Shown here: positions 23,421 to 35,857 of the stretch, one piece after another
Numbering within the stretch: position 1 is the first letter of the stretch
Layout: every line of letters begins with the position of its first letter
Assembly (NCBI GenBank): GCA_963556255.1
Contig: OY744607.1
Location: 38,764,222-38,828,221, forward strand
Length of the DNA: 64,000 bases
Source of the DNA: Allolobophora icterica
Taxonomy: Eukaryota > Annelida > Clitellata > Crassiclitellata > Lumbricidae
Reading direction: 5' to 3'
Notes under the pieces: model-generated
Database searches by the model: none
Told to the model about the DNA's origin: nothing
What the model saw: the letters and a program-made list of their open reading frames with translations, nothing else
Position numbers and translations under genes: made by a program

Positions 23421-23665
23421 CAGGGGCCGTCCAAACGGTTGTACGCAATTTTCTTCTTCGGACCTCACCATCCTCAATCTTGCCCACAGTTATCATTAGC
23501 ATCCCATTCCCTTTTGCAGACATCTGCATGGGGTATTAAGACCCAGATGAGGCTACCCTTGTGACCTTGAAAGGCTAACTGTGCCACCACGGATTGGTAC
23601 TTCGAAACTGCCACGTTCAGCATATGGCCTCTAATTAGATTGAACACAGTACAGACTGTTAACTG
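23421..23665. repeat. Left flank of the tandem duplication, with a MITE end
   Basis: Starts with GGGGCCGTCCA, an end related to the element at 23,823-24,283. It continues through GGCTAACTGTGCC and TAATTAGATTGAACACAGTA. A diverged equivalent lies at 45,262-45,530. From about 23,640 the sequence also matches copy B from 34,085. Confidence 0.5.
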
Positions 23666-23822
23666 TCTAAGTCTGTCCAGTCCACGACCCATTATCTCCA
23701 GAGTCCCAACCCACACGAGAGTCTATTCATAATCATTCACTTATTCAGGCTCTAAATTTTACGTCTGAAAGGGTAGTGTAAGATCCCTGCCATTACAGTC
23801 CCAAATAATACTCTTCACTCTA

Positions 23823-24283
23823 AGGGGTCGTCCATAAAAGACGTCCGCAAAATATGAACCACTTTGGACCCCTCCGTCCCCCTTGTTCGCACTTGACCTT
23901 ACCCCCTCCCTTCCCCTAGCGGACGTCCGCACGCTTTTAAGCCAATTTTTAATGTCGTCATCATTATTTTTACAATTATTCCACAGTTCCTGTGCACGTT
24001 TAAGTGACAGTTGGGGTTTCATATTGCAGGATGTGCAGTAATAAAAGCCTCTTTAAAGTCGCAGTAAAGGTTATACCATGCATGAGGTTTTAGGCAATCA
24101 CTTCACTGACCGTTTCGTCTTTCAGGGAAGGTTGAAACAAGGCGGTGTTTAAAAACTATCAGATTTAAAATGTTTGATGCGGACGTCCGCACTGGTCATA
24201 ACCCTCCCTCCCCCTTGTCCGCATTTCGATTACCCTTCCCTCCCCCCTCATTGCAGACGTCCTTTATGGATGGCCCCTAAGCA
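23823..24283. mobile_element. TIR element (MITE-like) in duplication copy A only
   Basis: Begins TAAGGGGTCGTCCATAAAAG and ends with the complement of TTAGGGGCCATCCATAAAGG, giving terminal inverted repeats of about 24 bp with a few mismatches. Subterminal GGACGTCCGC and CCCTCCC words occur on both sides. The homologous stretch of copy B (about 34,280-34,300) lacks it, so the difference arose after the duplication, most simply by insertion in copy A. The superfamily is unclear. Confidence 0.75.
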
Positions 24284-24457
24284 TACACCACCACAACTTC
24301 GCAGTTGTTGTTGGAATGTTGGTTTTGCATTTTTGAAAAAAACTCAAGGTCACAAAGACAGTGGACCTGTGGTTGTGCATTGTACTCTGTGCGTGTCTGA
24401 ACTTTGAATCACAACGTGTCATCTACAGCAATTGAACACCTTTAATATCGATACAAC

Positions 24458-25006
24458 CAGTGTTGGGTAAACTCAGACAAGAAATGAATTAAATCAAAAC
24501 TCAATTCATGCACCTCAAAATGAGTTAAAACTCAAACTCAACTCATCCTAAGTGAAATGAGTTAACTCAAACTCAGTTGCTAAATGAGTTAAATCATCAA
24601 CTCACATGTCTCATACTAGCACGTTCTAATATTTTCCATCAAGAATACACGGTACTTCAGCCATGTTGTTCTTAACTGTTCACAATATACAAAATATGCA
24701 GTGCTTAAACACTGTCCGCCCGCCGCTGCTGGCCGTGTTTACGACCCTCCCTGCCGTCACCACTCACCAGTATGGAAAGCCGACGATATAAAAAACGGCT
24801 TGTTTCAACATAATATGTGCCGAATGCTGAATAGTGAGTTGATTTAAAAATAATTGACAGTTACAACTCAAACTCACAGAAAATATGAATTAACTCAAAC
24901 TCATAACTCACACTTTTTAAGGTGAGTTAACTCAAACTCATAAATCACAGCAAGTGAATTAATTCGTGAGTTTCAACTCATCTGATTTAACTCATACCCA
25001 ACACTG
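24458..25006. mobile_element. Non-autonomous hAT element, copy A only, with empty site in copy B
   Basis: A 549-bp element with ends CAGTGTTGGGTA...TACCCAACACTG and a perfect 8-bp target-site duplication GATACAAC (24,450-24,457 and 25,007-25,014). The interior is made of alternating ACTCAAACTCA and GAGTTAACTC words and has no coding capacity. The matching position in copy B (about 34,460) reads straight through as GATACAGCCTGCATCC, a natural pre-insertion site. Confidence 0.93.
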
Positions 25007-25528
25007 GATACAACCTACATCCTAATATTGATGATCAGTAAATTAATATATGTAGACTCATGATTAGAAGTAGCTGTACACAATCATTCGGTGATCTAAA
25101 TTGTCAGAAACGATTACCTGAAATGACTACCTACTTTTCACAGTCTTAAATGATTTAAAGTTCAACAATTCTATGTGCAGTTGTTATTGTTAAAGTCATT
25201 ACAATCAGAGACTCTGAAAATAACTCTTGAGGACATACCACACAAGGCTGAATCTGCCACATTTAACCTCAAAGCCTATAGCAGCATTGATAATCTGAAA
25301 TTGACAGTTCAGGTTTGTTATCTCAAAGTATAATCTAGTTCTTGAAGCTCATGTGTCTCGTCTAGTGACCCCTAAAACATCCTCCAAACTTTCGGCTCTG
25401 TGCAATTACTGTGACTATGGTACATTTGGTATGTATTGTTTACGCATATCAAATGTCTCAGTTAATCTTGACACGAAATGAAGTCAGTTGCTGAACGTAC
25501 AGAAAATCAGATGACTGTTCAGCCGAAT

Positions 25529-28500
25529 TCACAAGCTGTGGTTAAACTGTCGTTTGCCAGCCACCCAGACTTCCAGGACCTCACAGGTCAGAAGATCCGC
25601 CGAATTGGAACAGATGTCTTTCTCGAGTACCACGAAGTCCGCCTGATAACCTGGAAGTAGTTGGCCAAGTTGATCCTCCTTCATAGTCGCATAGGCACCG
25701 CCCTTTGTGTACAGGTCAATTGCCTGACGCACTGACAGGCATTCCTCAGGTCTAATTCAACACAGTAAGCCAACAGAAATTTATGATCACAGTGTCTAAA
25801 TTCCAATTCTTTTACTTATACAGTGCTATTAACTGATTTAAAAAAACAGTTGAAAACCTATTTATAAAAATAATATTTGTTTAATAAACTCAAACCGACA
25901 AGTAAGCAGTAAGATTACATGATATAGTAGTAACGAATGAGAATAAGTTTAACAGCAGTCGAATTTAACTCTATGGCAGCCTGTACGGGTACCATCTGTC
26001 CTACTGCTCATTTTACAGTCGCCCCCTAGGGAGGGCAGGGAGTGAAAAAGCTGAGTCAACTTTAATGGCGCTAGTAACTTGTGGCAGTTGCACTGACAGT
26101 TGGCATTGTAAGAAGAGAGAGCACTCACTTTAGCTAGCCGTGAGGCAGCCATAGGTATGAAGTATTAGAAACCCCATTTACTTAGGCATGTGACGGTAGG
26201 TGGTCAGCCCCTCCCTTGCCGACTCATCTTCCCACCGACAATGTATGGTCAGTGTACTCATTATAGCTGAGTTGGCTATGGGTTCCGATGGAGCAGAAAT
26301 CTCAAACAAAATATCTGCCCTGGCGGGATTTGAACTCCGACCTCTCCATCACGCCACCCACTACATTAACGAGCACCCGCTCAAGACACGGTTAAGCACC
26401 AGAGAAATTGCTTGCTACTGAAGAAGCTATATAAATTGTCATAATTACATAACATTACACTAAATATCAGTTGATGACAATAATTTAAGCAATGGTGACT
26501 TACAATCTTTCTCAAGGTCCTACAAAATAACTATGCCAGGTGAGCCCTGAACCCAAACAGAGACCCACTTTGTCAGCACAAGGGTACAGTTGGACACCCT
26601 TCAGAGCGCTTATCATACTCTCGGCTGTGAACTTTATGTTTACCTGTAGTTTCTCAATGGCTTACACTAAACAAATCATTAAAAAGTATGGGAAGAGCCA
26701 GGAGATTAGAAGTGAAGACATATAGAAAAGTTTACAACAGCATGAAGACTGCTCAAGTGAATGGTGCTTGAGGAAAGCCTATGACTACATACATATTTTA
26801 TAAGTCAGCTTTTCTAACCAAACAAACCTGAGTGTCCTCATTAAAGCCCCTAAGCTAACTTCTTGACATAGCTGTGAAACTGAGTATGCAAGCAGACATG
26901 CAGCAGTCAAGTACCACACAAGGTAGGTAATTATGTAAGGAATGCACATGCATACGCAATGCAAGCAACACTGGCAAGAACCCGGAACAATAGTATCACA
27001 TTATTTTAACACTGTCAACTATACTCTGCCTGAACAAAGTATCACAGCTTGGAATTATTTTCAAACTGTCCAACAAATTTTACCTCAACATAGTACAACA
27101 GCTTGCAACAACTTCACCTATACAAATCGTATTGACATTACCGAAAAATGTTTCCATTATCTGGAGCTCTTGTGGTTGCATTTCGGAATATGGCGTCATA
27201 TATTCCTAACAGAGCATGTGGTCTTTCCACCGGAGCATCTGATCCGCCAGCACATGGAATGCCTGCAACATATCGCCAGCCAGGTTCATTCACACTACAG
27301 CATAGTGTCTGCATGCGAGGAAGCCAGACAAATCCTGACTACCGGTACATCTGACAGATTTTACCTAAAGAATCTTAACTGACAAGGCCATGGTCCAAAC
27401 AGGCAATGGTAATTAACGATCTTAATAAATCCATAAAAAAGGAAGTGGTATTGGAGGTGGAAGGCTACACTCTGTCGACAGGAAAACACGCATGAACACA
27501 CACATACACACACACACTTACTGTAACATACACACTTGCAAATTTGCACCAAATCTCAGACTATTTAGCATTTCCACAATATCCAGCTGCACTTTCCACT
27601 AAGCATATTTTCTTTTCCACTGTTATTTATCAGTTTGAGAAAGCAGAGAGTCATTCAGCCAAATGACATTCTGGTGTCAAATGCTTTCCCTGGCTGTTAT
27701 GGCTTTTATAGCCATACTGTGCTTTACCAGCCATACATACACAAGGACAAAATTAAGGTCATTCAATATTCAAAAATAACCTTAACTGCTCCACATAGTT
27801 CTGCATTTATTAATGATGCAAGAGCTGTTTATTTCCATTTCACATATGAAGTAAAAGTCTGAATCGAATTATGTATAATAAAAATCCATCCAGCTCAACA
27901 CACTGTAATTGTAATTATAATTATTGTAATTGTATTTCCAAATTTATATAGCACCACTTTAAGATAAAAATTAAAGGCACTCACAAACAAATCAAAATGG
28001 CTGGCAACTAAATTAGTTACCCCTAGAGCAGCACTTTTGTAAGGTACATAGATACATTACCTTAAATGTGTAGATAACAAACTAACTATTTACTAAGCTA
28101 ACTAACTAAACTAACAAGCTAACCCTTCTCAAGCAATGACTTCCATGGGTAGGCAAACTCCATCAGAGGAGGAGGCAAGAGCTGTGACACCCAACGAGCA
28201 TCAGTTGTTACAAACTGTGGCTGGATGTTGGCAACCACTCCTCGCTCTTTCATACGATCCAGCAACTCAGATCTGAGAATCTAAAAATAATTTGCATGAC
28301 AATCCAATCAAATAAAGGAACTGCCAGTTGGAATGGAACCTACATATATAAATTTAGCCAACATGCATGAATTACCACGTAATTACAGTTCTTCCTGTGC
28401 GGGTTGGCAATGAGGCAACCCATCTTCTCCACTCATCCCAATCCATCGCCAGTCTTCTTGCCTAATCCCACGACATCTCCAGACATTTTAGATCATCTCT

Positions 28501-29137
28501 GAGGGTCCCAGGCCAGTTCTCACTCTTCCTCTACTTGTTTTACATTCAGGGATTCAATTCATCGCTTGACTGGCTCTGTGATCTTTGTGCATAAGACCTC
28601 ATATCTAATCTATATCAGGCAAACACACACAAACACTCAGAATTTGGCTTAATAATTATTGCTAAAACTTTGGTAATTCGGAAGACAGCCTTTTAATGGT
28701 ACAACTATAGTATATAGTGCAACTGGTTTCGATTCTTAAAGTTAGATTGCCATATTTAGATTATTTTTAACAGTAAGGTTCATCAGCTACAAGAGCAAAT
28801 CATATAAAGACTACTACTGTAACAAAATGAGTGATCATGATACCTTACAAGATTCTTTACAACAAATCGAGTTGATCTAATTATGGTTTAGATACAATAA
28901 GAACCTGGCAGTGAGTGAAAATTGGTCTCTTCTCAGGCGCAACGTTTGCTCCTTCCAAGGCATTGAGTGCGTTCTCCGCTGCTTCATCTCCAATCACGTG
29001 GATCTCCAGTCGATATCCAAAACTAGTTGCCTCTAGAACTTTTTGTGTCAATTCAGCCTTTTTACCAGAAAAGGAACAAAAGTCCAACAAAATTCTGAAT
29101 ACAATGCATGCAGATGTAAAGGTCCAGCACTGTTCAG

Positions 29138-29186
<49 letters not shown>

Positions 29187-31759
29187 AAATTTTTATAGTG
29201 CCCCTTGAAGGTCTCTACTCAGAGGCAGAATATATTACCTATAGAAGCAGAGTTCCAACGCTATTCAGAATACATTTCATATAGATGCAAAGAATGGTTA
29301 AATTTAACACAACTTTTTAGTTCATTTTAGAGATTTCAGGCAATACATAAAGCAACTGTCTGGTCATTGATGTTTTTCTACGGTGTTTGTTCACATCTCA
29401 GGTCATACACAGGCTTATCTAATCATGAAAAACATCAGGTTGTGGTAGCTATAAAACTTGTGTTGTTAAAGGCATGCCTCTTTATTGTACTTGTTGCAGT
29501 GTGTCAACCAGTGTCATCAAATAATAAATGTATGTGTGCGTGTGTGTGTGTCAAACGATAAAAACAGAGAATTTCCATATGGCAAATGATAATAGTGCTA
29601 TAAAAGTGATTAGATTAGATTAGATTAGATATTCCCAACACACTGCATGGTTTATCAAAAGTTAAGTAACCTCTAGATATAAACCCAAGAGTTTTTAAAT
29701 CAGTCGGTAGCTTGAATAGTGCCCACTCGGCTAATAATCAACCTTACAATCACATCTGCAATCACATTAATGGTTATGGTTATCTTAATCCCATACCAAT
29801 TATGCCCTTTTATCAAGAAATGGCACAGCTTAAATTCATGAGTTTGTAATATACTAATACTACGAGGTTCTTAGAGGCCACTATACTACCGATCAGATAC
29901 AAACATACTGATGCATACATAGATACCATTTGTCACCTGAGAATAGTATAAGATCCCTTTGTTGTTAGTGGAGGAACAGTAACACTGGCTGAGCGCCGCA
30001 GTGGATGCTCCAAGTGCCCCATCAGCAAACAGCTTCACTCTGTCACAGGACAGATTTCTTCCATGTGCTTCTTTGGCCAATGGAAAATTCTCGGATCTTC
30101 TGTCCTTGAAATACGCCGAGAAAAAGATTCGAATTGGAAGCTTCCCTTGTTCTTCGAGCTGTCGGAATTCGTTCCAGGTGTGTTCCTCACAGGCATGTGC
30201 ACTGGTTATTCCACTCTTCAAAAGATCTGAAATTGCGTCCTCAATGTTTTTCATCTTCTCCTCAGAGCTCTCCTCTACCAGCGGCTGAATAATATCAATG
30301 GCACACTCGGAGAGTACTCCATTGACTTTTCCATGATTCTGATGATCGGATGGATAGCGTTCGATTACACCTCCCTGTGGATCTTTAGAATCGTCGTTTA
30401 TTTCTGATTAAAAATTCAGAAAGTTAAGTCACGGCACCATAAAACACTTTCAAATTTCTACAGCGTCCTTTAAAGAACCACTTGTAAACCAGTCTAATGG
30501 TCTAATTAATCACACGAAGCTCGAGGGTGATGAAGGATGGATTTTTAAGATTAAATTACATTAACTGCATGGGCTGCTGAACAGATGCTATACATTATTG
30601 TAACTACCTAGGGTAGTCAAGGGATTGCGTGCATGTTAAGGATTCAAACATGGAAACTTATGTTATGGCTATAACCAGTTTCCTGATGCTATTGTTATCT
30701 CCAGTTACACACGGAATAAACACGAGATGAAGAAGCCATCGTTCTTATTCTTAATAAATTAAGATCACAAGGATCACAATGTTTGTGGTTGCACCACTGG
30801 AGGTTAAGCCAACTGCACAAAATCATACCTTCAAACATGGCTGTGTGTTAGCGTTAAGATATGTTTTAAAGAACCATTCTAATGTTCATCTGATAGCAAA
30901 GTAGTAGATCTGCAGTATTTACTGAAAAATGTCATAAACTAACACACACAGAATATGCGAGATTAAACGTTCATCACACAAAGCTCCAGGATGAAGGATG
31001 GATTTTTAAGAATAAATTACATTGAAACAGTTAAGGAGCTGGGCAAAATTAGAAAAACAGGTAGGAAAAATAACAGCTTGAGAAGCTAGAACATACAACA
31101 GTTTGACAGGAAGGTCCACACCTTACCTGTATCTGCTGCATGAAACTGTGCAGCACAGTGGATATGAGTTAACTAACAAGAAAGTGAGACTTAAGTTAAT
31201 TACTTGCAATTGTCTGACAATTAAGTTAATTACTTGCAATTGTCTGACAATTAAGTTAATTACTTGCAATTGTCTGACAATTAAGTTAATTACTTGCAAG
31301 TGCCAATGCCGGGCTGTTTACTACTGCAACGTGGCCACAGACTCGTCTTAGCAGAACTGGAATGGTTGGGCACACTTGGTCGATGTCATCTTTCGTTGGG
31401 TATCTTCCCATCTTATCATGTTCCCATCCATGGCCAACAATCCATTTCTTTCCCGGATGACTTCTAACATAAGCCTGAATTCTTTCCTGGAAATCTGCCA
31501 CAGACTGACAGCCATTCAAGTTCAAGCTGTTAAGAATTAAACCATGTTTTTCCACATGGAGATGAGAATCGTGCAGCCCTGGAAGAATGCGTCTTCCATT
31601 GCAGTCCTTCCGCAGTGCATCTGGAAAGTCATTCACAGGAGGACTTCCTTTTCCCACATTGGTAATGTAGCCATTTCCAATGTTGAATGTCATCCAACTG
31701 CTGTCCTCACCAGACGCCTGGTAGATCTTTGCATTGTAGAGCAACATTAATGAACCCAT
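25529..31759 (-). CDS. Amidohydrolase-3 (YtcJ-like) metal-dependent hydrolase, copy A, six exons
   Basis: Exons in transcription order: 31759-31294, 30403-29937, 29057-28905, 28280-28124, 27262-27142, 25751-25529. All introns are GT-AG and phases join cleanly (1,0,0,1,2). The product is 528 residues. It shows the Amidohydro_3 metal site: HxH (H66, H68 in PGLHDSHLH), K279 in VKLFADGALG, H331 in IHVIGD, H360 in FTHCQ and D423 in GGSDAP. A YtcJ-like C-terminus follows (SVRQAIDLYT, then LPGYQADFVVLE). The start ATG (31,759) follows an acceptor-like TTTATTTTCAG by 20 bases, so a 5'UTR intron is likely. No signal peptide is evident. Family members hydrolyse amide or related C-N bonds; the substrate here is unknown. 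The intron-1 donor sits in a 30-bp tandem repeat. A direct duplicate lies about 9.5-10.6 kb downstream in window coordinates. Confidence 0.92.
25955..26055 (-). mobile_element. SINE 3'-part fragment in copy A, inverted relative to copy B
   Basis: On the minus strand it reads CCTAGGGGGCGACTGTAAAATGAGCAGTAGG. The same block appears on the plus strand at about 35,560-35,650 in copy B, and a shorter version near 41,450 follows a tRNA-like head. Confidence 0.5.
26190..26395 (-). mobile_element. tRNA-derived SINE (family 2) in copy A
   Basis: The minus strand has a tRNA-like head with a B-box-like GAGTTCAAATCC, then a body with GAGATTTCTGCTCCATC and AGCCAACTCAGC. The equivalent position of copy B (35,860-35,985) holds the same element, so it predates the duplication. 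A-box similarity is weak. Confidence 0.65.
27900..27990 (-). mobile_element. LINE 3' tail in intron 4 of copy A
   Basis: A TAATTG-type microsatellite tail precedes AAATTTATATAGCACC and AAAGGCACTC, the GCGCC-type 3' end seen in other LINE fragments. It is shared with copy B at 38,752-38,840, so it predates the duplication. Confidence 0.55.
29138..29235 (-). mobile_element. AATC tail plus SINE/LINE 3' end in intron 2 of copy A
   Basis: About 11 (AATC) units, then TTTTTATAGTGCCCCTTG and CTCAGAGGCAG, a decayed member of the same 3'-end family. Copy B has only a remnant near 39,745-39,790, without the long AATC array. Confidence 0.55.
31193..31300. repeat. 30-bp tandem repeat spanning the intron-1 splice donor, copy A
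   Basis: Three and a half units of TTAAGTTAATTACTTGCAAT plus TGTCTGACAA. On the minus strand each unit contains GCAAGTAATT, the donor of amidohydrolase exon 1 (GCA A|GTAATT at 31,294/31,293). Hence four potential donors lie 30 bp apart. Reading past the first gives Ser-Asn-stop. Copy B has a shorter, disrupted version. Confidence 0.85.
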
Positions 31760-32159
31760 ATTGCCAAATAACGTCAACTGAAAATAAACACGATTTCATT
31801 AAAAATTATACACCACGATATTTAAGAACATTATCAATAATTGATTATTTTACAAGTGCACAAAGGCCTACATACGTGTCAAAATGCAAAGACAGACAAA
31901 GAGACAGAGTGACGAAGTGGAAGATAGAGATGTACCCACAGTAAGACAGGTTGTCAAAGCCGTTAGGCTGGCCCAGTTTCCGATACACGGCTAGCTCGAT
32001 AGATCGACTGCACTTCTTAGCATAGTACAATATACAATCAATTAACAGTTTTTGTAAACAGAAATAACTTTCATAAGCTTAGAAACAAACCAAGGTACTC
32101 TATTCAAAGCACGGTTCTTTGCACGTAGACTTGTTGTAAACCTGAATTCCGATCACCAG

Positions 32160-32210
32160 TAAAACACGCACAGCTGAGACTTCGCTTATTTTGGACTTTG
32201 TGCTTCCGCT
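32160..32210 (-). promoter_or_regulatory. Conserved upstream block, possible 5' exon or promoter of copy A
   Basis: A stretch containing GTAAAACACGCACAGC and GAGACTTCGCTTATTTTGG is nearly identical upstream of both gene copies (here and at about 42,743-42,790), while the sequence around it has diverged more. It lies about 400 bp upstream of the start codon. Its role as 5'UTR or promoter is inferred from position and conservation. Confidence 0.35.
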
Positions 32211-33401
32211 CTGACCCTGCACCTCTCAAAATATAAACATAATAAAAAAAACAAGCCTAACTGTATACTTGCTATAGCTAAAATTAACATACACGGTTCA
32301 AAGCATGGTTGAGACCATTCAAAACTCTCATGGTCGCATATCCAATTCACGTAAACAACCGTTTCTGTGGACTATCATCACTTGTAATTTAAGAAATAGG
32401 TGGCGCTTAGCAATAACTGGATTCTCTTCGTTGAACTTCATGTTCTTTCCACCATGATCATAATTATAATAAGCACTGGTCAGCTTTTTATTTATGCGGC
32501 GTTCTGGCTTTTGAAGCTTGAAGTACCGAAATACACGCAACGGATCAGGGGAAGGATCCAATGCTTGGGAATGAAGGACCTATTATATTATTAATACAGG
32601 TATAGTAATTAGATTCATTGGCAACGACTATATATACGTGGCACCTGGGAGCAACAATGCACAGGTCTCGAGAGTCCTTATTTTTAAAGAACGGGTAACT
32701 AGTTCGAGCGCCTATGCACTGCAGCGCCCTGGCGGTCAAATATTACAGTGTAATGTTTACATAATAACGACAATGCAGTTTAGTAAATGGACGAAAAATA
32801 TCGACGAATATTTAATTTTCATCATAACTATGACTTTCAGAGTAAAGTTGCCTACGCAAAGTTAAGTCTCATGTTTAATATACTATGTAAATTGAATTGT
32901 GGCGACACCTGTGGGTTGGAGTACGCAGGATATAAATTATTTTGTACGAGTTTCCATTCCTGTATAAAATAAATTCCTTAACTTTCGAGCTAGCTTATAA
33001 TATTATATAAGAGGTCGTCTTTGCTTTCTAGCCAAGGACTAAATATTTATTCCTTGTTACGAGCCTAAAGCCAAAGATTTAAAACTCTATGCCTAAGCAT
33101 AGAATTTAACGATTTCTGAGGGAACCGGTATCATTCATTCAAGACAAGTTTCAAAAGAGGACTGATTTCATGGGCAGTCATTTCTCTGAGAAGGAGGCCT
33201 ACTTTAGAAACATAAAAAGATTTCTTAAAAAAATCTTCGACATTTGATTATGAAAATAAGAACGTGAATACGTGATTTTTATGTTAATTTATTGTGATTT
33301 CACTCTAGGCAACCCTGGTAACCTTGATAGGCTCCAACAGTACTGGGGGTTGATGGGCCCTGCTTCGATAGCCTAATGCCGCGTCCAGTAACGGGATTCT
33401 A
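32211..33401. other. Right part of duplication copy A, then unassigned DNA
   Basis: Matches copy B up to about 33,010 (for example AATTGTGGCGAC and GATATAAATTATTTT). From there to 33,401 nothing was recognised. Confidence 0.5.
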
Positions 33402-34082
33402 CACTGTTCCGATGAAAAGTAGCCCAAGAGAAAAAGTGTCATAACCAGTGGCGGCGCCAGGATTTCAGGTTTGAGGGGGCTGAAGCCCTAAGCTCTTCCC
33501 TTTCTGCCCTTCCCTTCTGCCCCTCCGCCTTTTCCCGTTCCCTTCCCCTTCCAGTACCTCCCTCTCCTTCCCTCCCCTCTTCCATACCTTCCCTTCTTTC
33601 TCCCATTCCTTTCTCTTCCCTCCACCACTTCCTAATTCCAGGGGCGTCTATCCCCCCCCTAAGTCATTTGATACCTGCTAGGCTCATCGCTCGACTGGAT
33701 TGAGGTCTGGACTGTTGGGCGGTCACAGCTGCGGGGATATGAAGTTGGATGTCTCCCGGGACAGCAGAGCAATGGTCTCACGTGCTCGGTGCGCAGGGGA
33801 ACTGTCTTGTTGAATGTGAAGCAGCCGTCCGATGAAAAGTAGACTCCTAAACGTTTGTCAAAAATTTGTATGTTGGAAGTTTTCCCTTTTCAGTACTGCA
33901 TTTCAAACGTTGATAAACTTGACAAACTCACCTACATTTCAAAACGGCGTTACGATTTGGTGGTAATATGGCTACTAACCATTGGCTAGTGTTGTTGTTT
34001 TAAAAATTTCAGGCAAATGCTAAACGTTTTGACCGAGTTGTTACACTTTTTCTTGGGGTCTACTTTTCATCGGGACACAGTG
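33402..34082. mobile_element. Tc1/mariner-like TIR element with internal rearrangement
   Basis: The ends CACTGTTCCGATGAAAAGTAG and, inverted, CACTGTGTCCCGATGAAAAG are each preceded by TA, the Tc1/mariner target site (33,400-33,401 and 34,083-34,084). A third, internal copy of the end (CCGATGAAAAGTAGACTCC) begins at about 33,829. The interior has a hAT-like end CAGTGGCGGCGCCAGG at 33,446, a pyrimidine-rich stretch to 33,620, and GGATTGAGGTCTGGACT at 33,698, which resembles Tc1 transposase coding sequence. The structure is a mosaic of nested, decayed elements just left of duplication copy B. Confidence 0.7.
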
Positions 34083-35006
34083 TAGTTAGGTTGAACACAG
34101 TACAGTACAGACTTAACTGTCTAAGTGTGTCCAGTCCACGAGGACCACGACCCATTATCTCCAGAGTCCCAAACCACTCGCGTCTATTCATATCATTCAC
34201 TTATTCATGTTTACAATTTTAACATATGTCGGAAAGTGTAATGTAAAATCCTTGCCATTACAGTTTCAAATTACTCTCCAGTCTCCACTGTAATTGTACA
34301 CCACTGCAAGTTCCAAGACGAAGTGTCCATTGGTTTTTCCTACGAGAAAAATATTCGAGGTCACAATGTAGACCTGTGGTTGTGCTTTGAACGCTGGGCT
34401 TGTCTGAACTTTGAATCACAACGTGTCATCTGCAAGAAGTTAACATCTATAATACCGATACAGCCTGCATCCTAATACTGGTAACGATCGGTAAAGCAAT
34501 ATTTGTAGTGCAGTGATTAAAAGCGGTAGCTGTAGCACAGTCATTTGATAACCTGAATAGTGAATAATCAAAGACGATTACCTGAAATGACTACCTACTG
34601 TTCACAGACTTAAATAATTTAAAGTTCAAACAATTCTAGGCCTATGTGCAGTTGTTATTGTTAAAGTCATTATAATAAGAGAATCTGAGAATAACTCTGA
34701 GGACATACGACACAAGGCCGCATCTGTCACATTTAACCTCAAAGCCTATAGCATCATAGATAGGCCTAATCTGAAATTGACAGTTCAGGTTCGTTGTCTG
34801 AAAGTGTAATCTGGTCCTTGAAGCTTTGGTGTCTCGTCTAGTCGGCCCTAAAACATCCTCCAAACTTTCGACTCTGTCCAATCACTGTGGTAGAATTGGT
34901 ATGTATATTTTTTGTGTATATCAAATGTCTCAGTTAATGTTGACACGAAATGAAGTCAGTTGATGAACGTAGGCCTACAGAAAATCGGATGACTGTTCAG
35001 ACGAAT

Positions 35007-35711
35007 TTACAAGTTTTGCAAAAACTGTCGCTTGCCAGCCACCCAGACTTCCAGGACCTCACAGGTCAGAAGAACCGTCGGATTGGAACAGATGTCTTTC
35101 TCGAGTACCACAAAGTCTGCCTGATAACCGGGAAGTAGTTGGCCAAGTTGATCCTCCTTCATAGTTGCATAGGCACCGCCCTTTGTGTACAGGTCAATTG
35201 CCTGACGCACTGACAGGCATTCCTCTGGTCTAATTCAACACAGGAAGCCAACAGGAATTTATTATCACAGTGTCTAAATTCCAATTCTTTTACTCTTACA
35301 GTGCTACTAATTAATGAGTTTTAAAAACAGTTGAAAGCTATTTGTTATGCAACTCATAGCAGTTGCATGGACAGTTGACATTTTTAAGAAGAAGAAGAAC
35401 ATTCGTGTAACCTAGCTGTGTGCCATGGGTATGAATTGTTAACAACTTCATTCTCTTAGCCTCGGCATATGAGGGCGGGTGGCCAGTACTCTCCCTTGCT
35501 GACTCATCTTCCCACCAAGTGTACAGTCAGTGTATTCACAAAATGCACGTATGATCAGCCTTCCATTCCCTAGGTGGCGACTGTAAAATGAGCAGTAGGA
35601 GAGATGGGTGCCTTGCAGGTTGCCATACAATTGAATTCGACCCCTGTTTAACTTTTTATCATTCTTTACTACTATAACATGTTAACTTGTCAATTTGAAT
35701 TATTAAGCGAA

Positions 35712-35777
<66 letters not shown>

Positions 35778-35787
35778 TACTACTACA

Positions 35788-35857
<70 letters not shown>

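Noticed and set aside
26500..26680. An additional amidohydrolase exon between exons 5 and 6
   Set aside because: The region is similar in both copies, but exon 5 and exon 6 join in phase to complete an Arg codon, and no frame here fits the family.
28915..29208. Plus-strand 97-codon frame, and similar frames at 40,093-40,531 and 31,544-31,750
   Set aside because: Shadows of the minus-strand amidohydrolase exons.
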